Of a DNA stretch of 64,000 nt, positions 60,601 to 64,000 are shown in pieces. Under the pieces are notes generated by a model. It made no database searches and was not told the DNA's origin. It saw nothing but the letters and a program-made list of their open reading frames with translations. The DNA lies in the NCBI RefSeq assembly GCF_949628215.1, contig NC_134311.1, positions 57,892,205-57,956,204 of the forward strand. Direction: 5' to 3'. Both the position numbers and the translations under genes were made by a program. The DNA is from Phalacrocorax aristotelis. Lineage: Eukaryota > Chordata > Aves > Suliformes > Phalacrocoracidae. Every line of letters begins with the position of its first letter. Within the stretch, counting starts at the first letter, position 1.

Positions 60601-63595
60601 ATCCTAAAACTAGATTTCCTTCCCTGTAGCATAAACTGTGTTTTTTAATCCAAAGGTTAACTTGTTAGATGTAGGCTGCTTTTTCCTTTTAGATATGAAA
60701 CACACTCATTGTGTATCTATCTATCTATCTATCTAACTTTGAAAGAACAATTCTCAGCCTCTTCCTAACAACCACTCATGAAAAGAAAATCAAGAGTTCA
60801 GCAGCAGACATTATTGTGGGTACACCCAAAACCATTCCCCAAATTATCCAGCAGTGTTAAATAAAGCCCTGGTTGGTTTTTTGTTTCGGTTATGTATAGA
60901 TACAGATAAAGACTACTGTAATTAAACCACAATATCTAGCTGATACATAGGACAGTAACCCAATGCTTGTAGCAGAATGTAGAAATGGAGGCTTTGTACA
61001 TCATGTAAGACCACAAGAATTTCTTGCAACAATAATATCAATTAATGCTCCATTTTATTTCATTGTTTTGAAAGTGCTACGTGCTCATGCTTGTGCAAAT
61101 GTAAACACAATTGCAGCAGCATAAAGCACACTTTGGTGACTCGTAACAGGGTGACAGCTGTGCAAAGGAATGCAGCCTAGAAAGATTCCAATTTTGGTGC
61201 CCGTGTCAAGCCACATCATGCCAGGGCAGATATACTTTGACAGCAGAGGCGCTACTCCCTCGATTTGAGTCACCAGAGGCTTGCCAAGATTGGTATCACT
61301 GTGTTAATGCTGAAATCCCACAGAACAGCCAGGCCCTGAAGGGGCTGTCACTGTCACCCTCCGGCTTTGAACCATACCCAGACCCCCCGCCCTCTGTGCC
61401 CTCTGCTTTCTGCTGTGTGTGGGACATGTAGCTGAGAGCTATGGGACATGACTCAGGTCAGAAACACTGGCCATCTCTTGCTGTAGTTTATTTTATGGAT
61501 AAACATGAGTAAGTTAGGTATTCCGTACAGCATTAGGTACAGCTAACAAAGATGATTTTGGTTGATATAGATATAATGTCATCATTTTTAAGTGTAGGCA
61601 AAGCTAAAGTTGGATTTTATAGAATGATGCTGAGATTAAACTGAAAGAAAACCATAGCTTAATGAGCACAGGAACTCAGTCTATATAGTCTCTAAACTTA
61701 GTGATTCTTGCTTGAACAACTTCACTGGGTGGCTTTGAGGAGTTATCTGTACTGTCCACACTCTCACTTCCTCCATTTATCTAAGTGCTCTGAAAAACTG
61801 CCAACTGTACAAAGAACTACTAGAATACAAACCGATGAATAACTCAAGTGTTACTTGGCTGTGTAATTACCTGTGTGTATATCATGCTCCTGTAACAGCT
61901 AACCTCAATAATTAGCATGCACTACAAGCCCTCTACAAGCTGAAAAAATAACCATGGTGCTAACTGTTTCAGGGGTACACCAACAAACCACAACATTTGG
62001 GCAAGAAGTATTATTTGGCAGAAGGAGACTACACAGGGAACAAGCCCAGACTGTTTGCAAGCCATTTGCAGTTTTTAGTGCAGTGTCAGCCCTGGACAGG
62101 CAAATCCCACGGTCGCTGTCTTTCTTATTGTAAAAATAAGATCGTCTTCATCTCTCATGCATTTTGAGAGAATGATCATTCACATTTGGACAGCATCACA
62201 GGAGAGCTAAGTATTCATTTCATTGTCACCTAGTTGTCCTCAATCAGGGGCAAAACACTCCTCTTTGAGACATAACATTTTCTTCTTCACTTATCTCATT
62301 AAAAAATGTTCATGGTTAGCTGCTGGAATTACAGGTACTGCACAGGAAGCCTATGGTGTTCTTTAAACTGTATGGTGAAGAAGGGTAGAGAACATGAGGT
62401 GAATCAGAAATTCCTGCAGTAACAGGGATCAGATGGGCCTTTCACCTCTCTAAGGTCTCCAAAACACATGCACAATAGCACAGTGTTTGCTCACCAAGGT
62501 ATGAAGGAGCACATGTGCTTTACAACCCCAAGACAGCTGAAGTCTAAGAGGAGAGCCAGAACCTACTCTTCAACACTGTACAATTCTCCACTAGCCTGAG
62601 GATGCAAAGCAACCTGCTGCAGTTACTGTTGAAGCCACCTTTGAACATATGGAGCAAGTGCAGAGTTATGTCATCAGACCAGAAGATCCTTAAATATTAC
62701 ACCTAAGGTCTAAAAGCAGCACATGGCCAGTATACAAAGTTGAGATGTAATCCCACTTTTAGAAAAAAATCCCTCAAAGTTTGGGAAATTTGCACTTTGA
62801 TTCTGAACCATTGAAAAGCTCCATCACCAATGCTTCATCTGGAAACACTCTATACTGTTACACCTCCACTTATTTATAGCAATATTTCTGGCTTCACATT
62901 TTGAGCACTCCATGTAAACTAATGTAGTATAAGCAGGACCCTACATGCTATTTCTACTTTTGTGACACTTTTCTACAGCTTACCACCTTTCATTATGGGA
63001 GATGGAAGAGAACTAGCCAGGCTGAATGTGCTGCTGTAAATAACAGCTATTCTTGGTGTTATACACAGTAAGCTACTTAAAACTTAAGCTACACCCCTGC
63101 TGTAGGATGGGCCAAGGATGGAAGCCTGCATCCTGCTTTGTATGCATACGATCAAACACAAAGTAGTGATCGTTAAGCTATATTTTTGCCTGTCAGAGAA
63201 AGTCCCTCAGCTGCAATGTGACCCCTGTAACTCGCTGACAAGATAATACTATCTAGTAACATGTGCAAACGGCAAGAGGAACAAAAAAGTATGACGCAGA
63301 ATCCGTTCTGGACTCTCCAAAGTCTTGCATTTAAGTCACAAACCAACAAATATGCATAAATCATAACATTTCAAACAAAAAGATTTATCTCTACCTCCTG
63401 GGATCATGAGGGACAAAGCACTTGCAGAAAGGGACTTTGTGACTTTTCCAGAGATCTTCTTTTTCTCTGTGCTTTCTAATCGTTGACGAGCCACATGAGA
63501 TGCAACTTCACTAGGTGGCTTTGAGGAGTTATCTGTACTGTCCACACTCTCACTTCTTCCATTTATCTGATCTAAGTGCTCTGAAAAACTGCCAA
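50808..63595 (-). CDS. MAST4: MAST4, microtubule-associated serine/threonine kinase 4, C-terminal part
   Basis: Six exons on the - strand, 63595-63395, 60421-60192, 58419-58297, 56527-56391, 55682-55501 and 54673-50808, join in phase to 1578 residues of the C-terminal half of MAST4. MAST kinases are AGC-type kinases linked to microtubules and scaffolding; their PDZ domain binds C-terminal peptides such as that of PTEN in some members (family knowledge). The PDZ domain covers about residues 109-200 of this partial product. Its binding loop reads K-K-Y-G-F-T, and a His opens helix B (V-H-T-E-V-I), as in class I PDZ domains. Downstream are Ser/Pro-rich blocks shared by all MASTs ([24 protein letters not shown]), then a long, probably disordered tail ending S-S-P-H-K-K-S-C. 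The kinase domain lies outside the window to the right. All junctions are GT/AG and no frame is broken. Confidence 0.97.
54674..55500 (-). other. MAST4: MAST4 intron before the terminal exon
   Basis: An 827-bp intron with a GT donor at the 55500 side and an AG acceptor at 54674-54675. Apart from a 20-base word shared with the left end of the window (54701-54720) I see nothing notable. Confidence 0.9.
55501..55682 (-). CDS. MAST4: MAST4 exon (Ser/Pro-rich, post-PDZ)
   Basis: A 182-bp exon encoding [11 protein letters not shown] and [15 protein letters not shown], motifs shared across the MAST family. The acceptor is catgctag|g, the donor tctg|gtgagt. It shares a split Arg with the previous exon and a split Gly with the next. 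Confidence 0.95.
56391..56527 (-). CDS. MAST4: MAST4 exon (end of PDZ and basic linker)
   Basis: A 137-bp exon encoding [14 protein letters not shown] and then a strongly basic stretch ([10 protein letters not shown]). The acceptor is ttttggcag|agt, the donor gagag|gtgagt. It leaves two bases of an Arg codon. Confidence 0.95.
57947..58126 (+). other. 59-codon ORF of unknown nature in a MAST4 intron
   Basis: An open frame antisense to MAST4 that starts [13 protein letters not shown] and ends A-E-K-L-K-S before TAG. The composition is protein-like: a charged, amphipathic helix-like first half ([12 protein letters not shown]), then a Gln-rich helix. The frame stays open 35 codons further upstream. 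I do not recognise the family. It could be a fragment of a retrocopy, an exon of an antisense transcript, or chance. Confidence 0.25.
58297..58419 (-). CDS. MAST4: MAST4 exon (second half of PDZ)
   Basis: A 123-bp, phase 0-0 exon of 41 codons, N-V-E-E-G-G to V-I-E-L-L-L-K, with the A-G-L-K-A-G-D-L-I turn typical of PDZ domains. The acceptor is gatttccag|aat, the donor aag|gtaact. Confidence 0.96.
58420..60191 (-). other. MAST4: MAST4 intron within the PDZ domain
   Basis: A 1772-bp intron, AT-rich, particularly near 59340-59520. No gene or repeat is recognised in it. Confidence 0.88.
60192..60421 (-). CDS. MAST4: MAST4 exon (Ser-rich linker and first half of PDZ)
   Basis: A 230-bp exon, reading [11 protein letters not shown] then the PDZ start [14 protein letters not shown] and ending V-H-H-I-V-W. 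The acceptor is ttttttccag|at, the donor tgg|gtaaga, phase 0 out. Confidence 0.95.
60714..60735. repeat. TATC microsatellite, about 5.5 units
   Basis: A perfect tetranucleotide run inside a MAST4 intron, likely length-polymorphic. Confidence 0.9.
61717..61816 (-). pseudogene. Partial duplicate of the MAST4 pre-PDZ exon
   Basis: These 100 bases match 63503-63607 in the same orientation except for two transitions and one 5-bp deletion. The copy includes the acceptor AG and the first ~93 exon bases but lacks the exon's 3' half and donor. The deletion shifts the frame, so translation from the copied acceptor would read L-D-K-W-R-K and stop. The pyrimidine tract before the acceptor is poorer than in the original. 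It looks like a recent, non-functional local duplication within the following intron. Confidence 0.9.
63395..63595 (-). CDS. MAST4: MAST4 exon (pre-PDZ linker)
   Basis: A 201-bp exon encoding G-S-F-S-E-H-L-D-Q through S-L-M-I-P-G, Ser/Lys rich. The acceptor is tttgtacag|tt, with a good pyrimidine tract upstream on the - strand; the donor is ggag|gtagag. It takes one base from an exon outside the window and gives one base to the next (Asp codon). A partial copy of this exon lies at 61717-61816. Confidence 0.93.
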
Positions 63596-64000
63596 CTGTA
63601 CAAAGAAGGGATAAACACATTGAGGGAAAACTGGGGGTCAGGAAGGGTAAACAGTGCAATTGTGAGATAGGAATTTTTCCTTTGGTTAACAAGTTCATAA
63701 AAAACCTCACAGAATTTTTTCAGACTTAGCGAATGCTTATGTAGTTACCAACTAAAGTAAAACACGAGACAAAAGCTGAAGCAAGTCCTGTATCTCAATA
63801 TGCAGCACTCACCTTAGAGAACTTGGGATACAGCACAGTCAAGGTTTTAGACATGGGAAGGAGGCAGAAATGGTTGTAGAGTCGGATGAGCCTGAGGAAA
63901 TTTATTTTCTCAGAAATAGAGAGGAGGAATGAGGAAGAAAATGTGGACTACAAGGGAAATTAGCGGTATGGCAATAGAAAGGGGTATCTTGAGAAAACTC
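63596..64000. other. MAST4: MAST4 intron, right edge of window
   Basis: Intronic sequence upstream of the last exon seen. A good-looking donor (ctctaag|gtgagt, - strand, near 63811) ends a short open stretch, but its phase does not fit the next exon, so I do not call an exon here. Confidence 0.6.

Larger units (their letters stand above)
60422..63394 (-). other. MAST4: MAST4 intron after the pre-PDZ exon
   Basis: A 2973-bp intron. It holds a TATC microsatellite (60714-60735) and the duplicated partial exon (61717-61816). Confidence 0.88.

Noticed and set aside
63812-63893. Possible additional MAST4 exon with acceptor cctcag and donor aag|gtgagt on the - strand
   Set aside because: The only open frame ends in phase 0, whereas the next exon (63595-63395) needs one leftover base; the peptide also does not look like MAST.
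1-64000. tRNA, rRNA, snRNA genes or CRISPR arrays
   Set aside because: I looked for A/B-box type tRNA words and for regularly spaced repeats and saw none; the only multi-copy tandem unit is the 27-bp triplication without spacers.

Overview
The window looks like avian nuclear DNA. Both genes are vertebrate, intron-rich and spliced with GT/AG sites. The recognisable interspersed repeats are all CR1 non-LTR retrotransposons with the bird-type 3' end (tandem ATTCTGTG octamers). Repeat density is low. I cannot name the species, and a non-avian reptile cannot be fully excluded.

Layout: 1-37.4 kb is a gene-poor stretch upstream of CD180. It holds one long, damaged CR1 copy (about 11.87-14.94 kb, + strand), one older CR1 remnant (about 18.7-19.65 kb, - strand) and a short CR1 tail (about 35.6 kb). 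I could support no protein-coding gene there. CD180 (RP105) lies on the + strand in three coding exons (37464-37550, 40380-40546, 41222-42947). They join in phase to a complete 659-residue leucine-rich-repeat receptor. About 7.9 kb later the 3' end of MAST4 begins on the - strand. Its six last coding exons lie between 63595 and 50808 and encode the C-terminal 1578 residues, including the PDZ domain and a 3.87-kb terminal exon. The kinase domain and everything N-terminal to it lie beyond the right edge.

CD180 and MAST4 are unrelated in function: CD180 is an innate/B-cell surface receptor and MAST4 is a microtubule-associated AGC-type kinase. Their tail-to-tail arrangement matches the human 5q12 neighbourhood as I know it, so this is conserved synteny and not an operon-like unit.

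The most interesting structural oddity is a nearly identical 100-bp copy of the 5' part of a MAST4 exon, with its splice acceptor, lying 1.8 kb away inside the next intron and carrying a 5-bp deletion that creates a stop. Other points are a 202-bp insertion with near-perfect 10-bp flanking repeats inside the CR1, a 27-bp tandem triplication in the presumed MAST4 3' UTR, an AT-rich splice acceptor at CD180 exon 2, and a 59-codon ORF in a MAST4 intron. I found no convincing previously undescribed system. Splice joins were checked by phase and by recalled similarity to the human proteins, not by alignment software.
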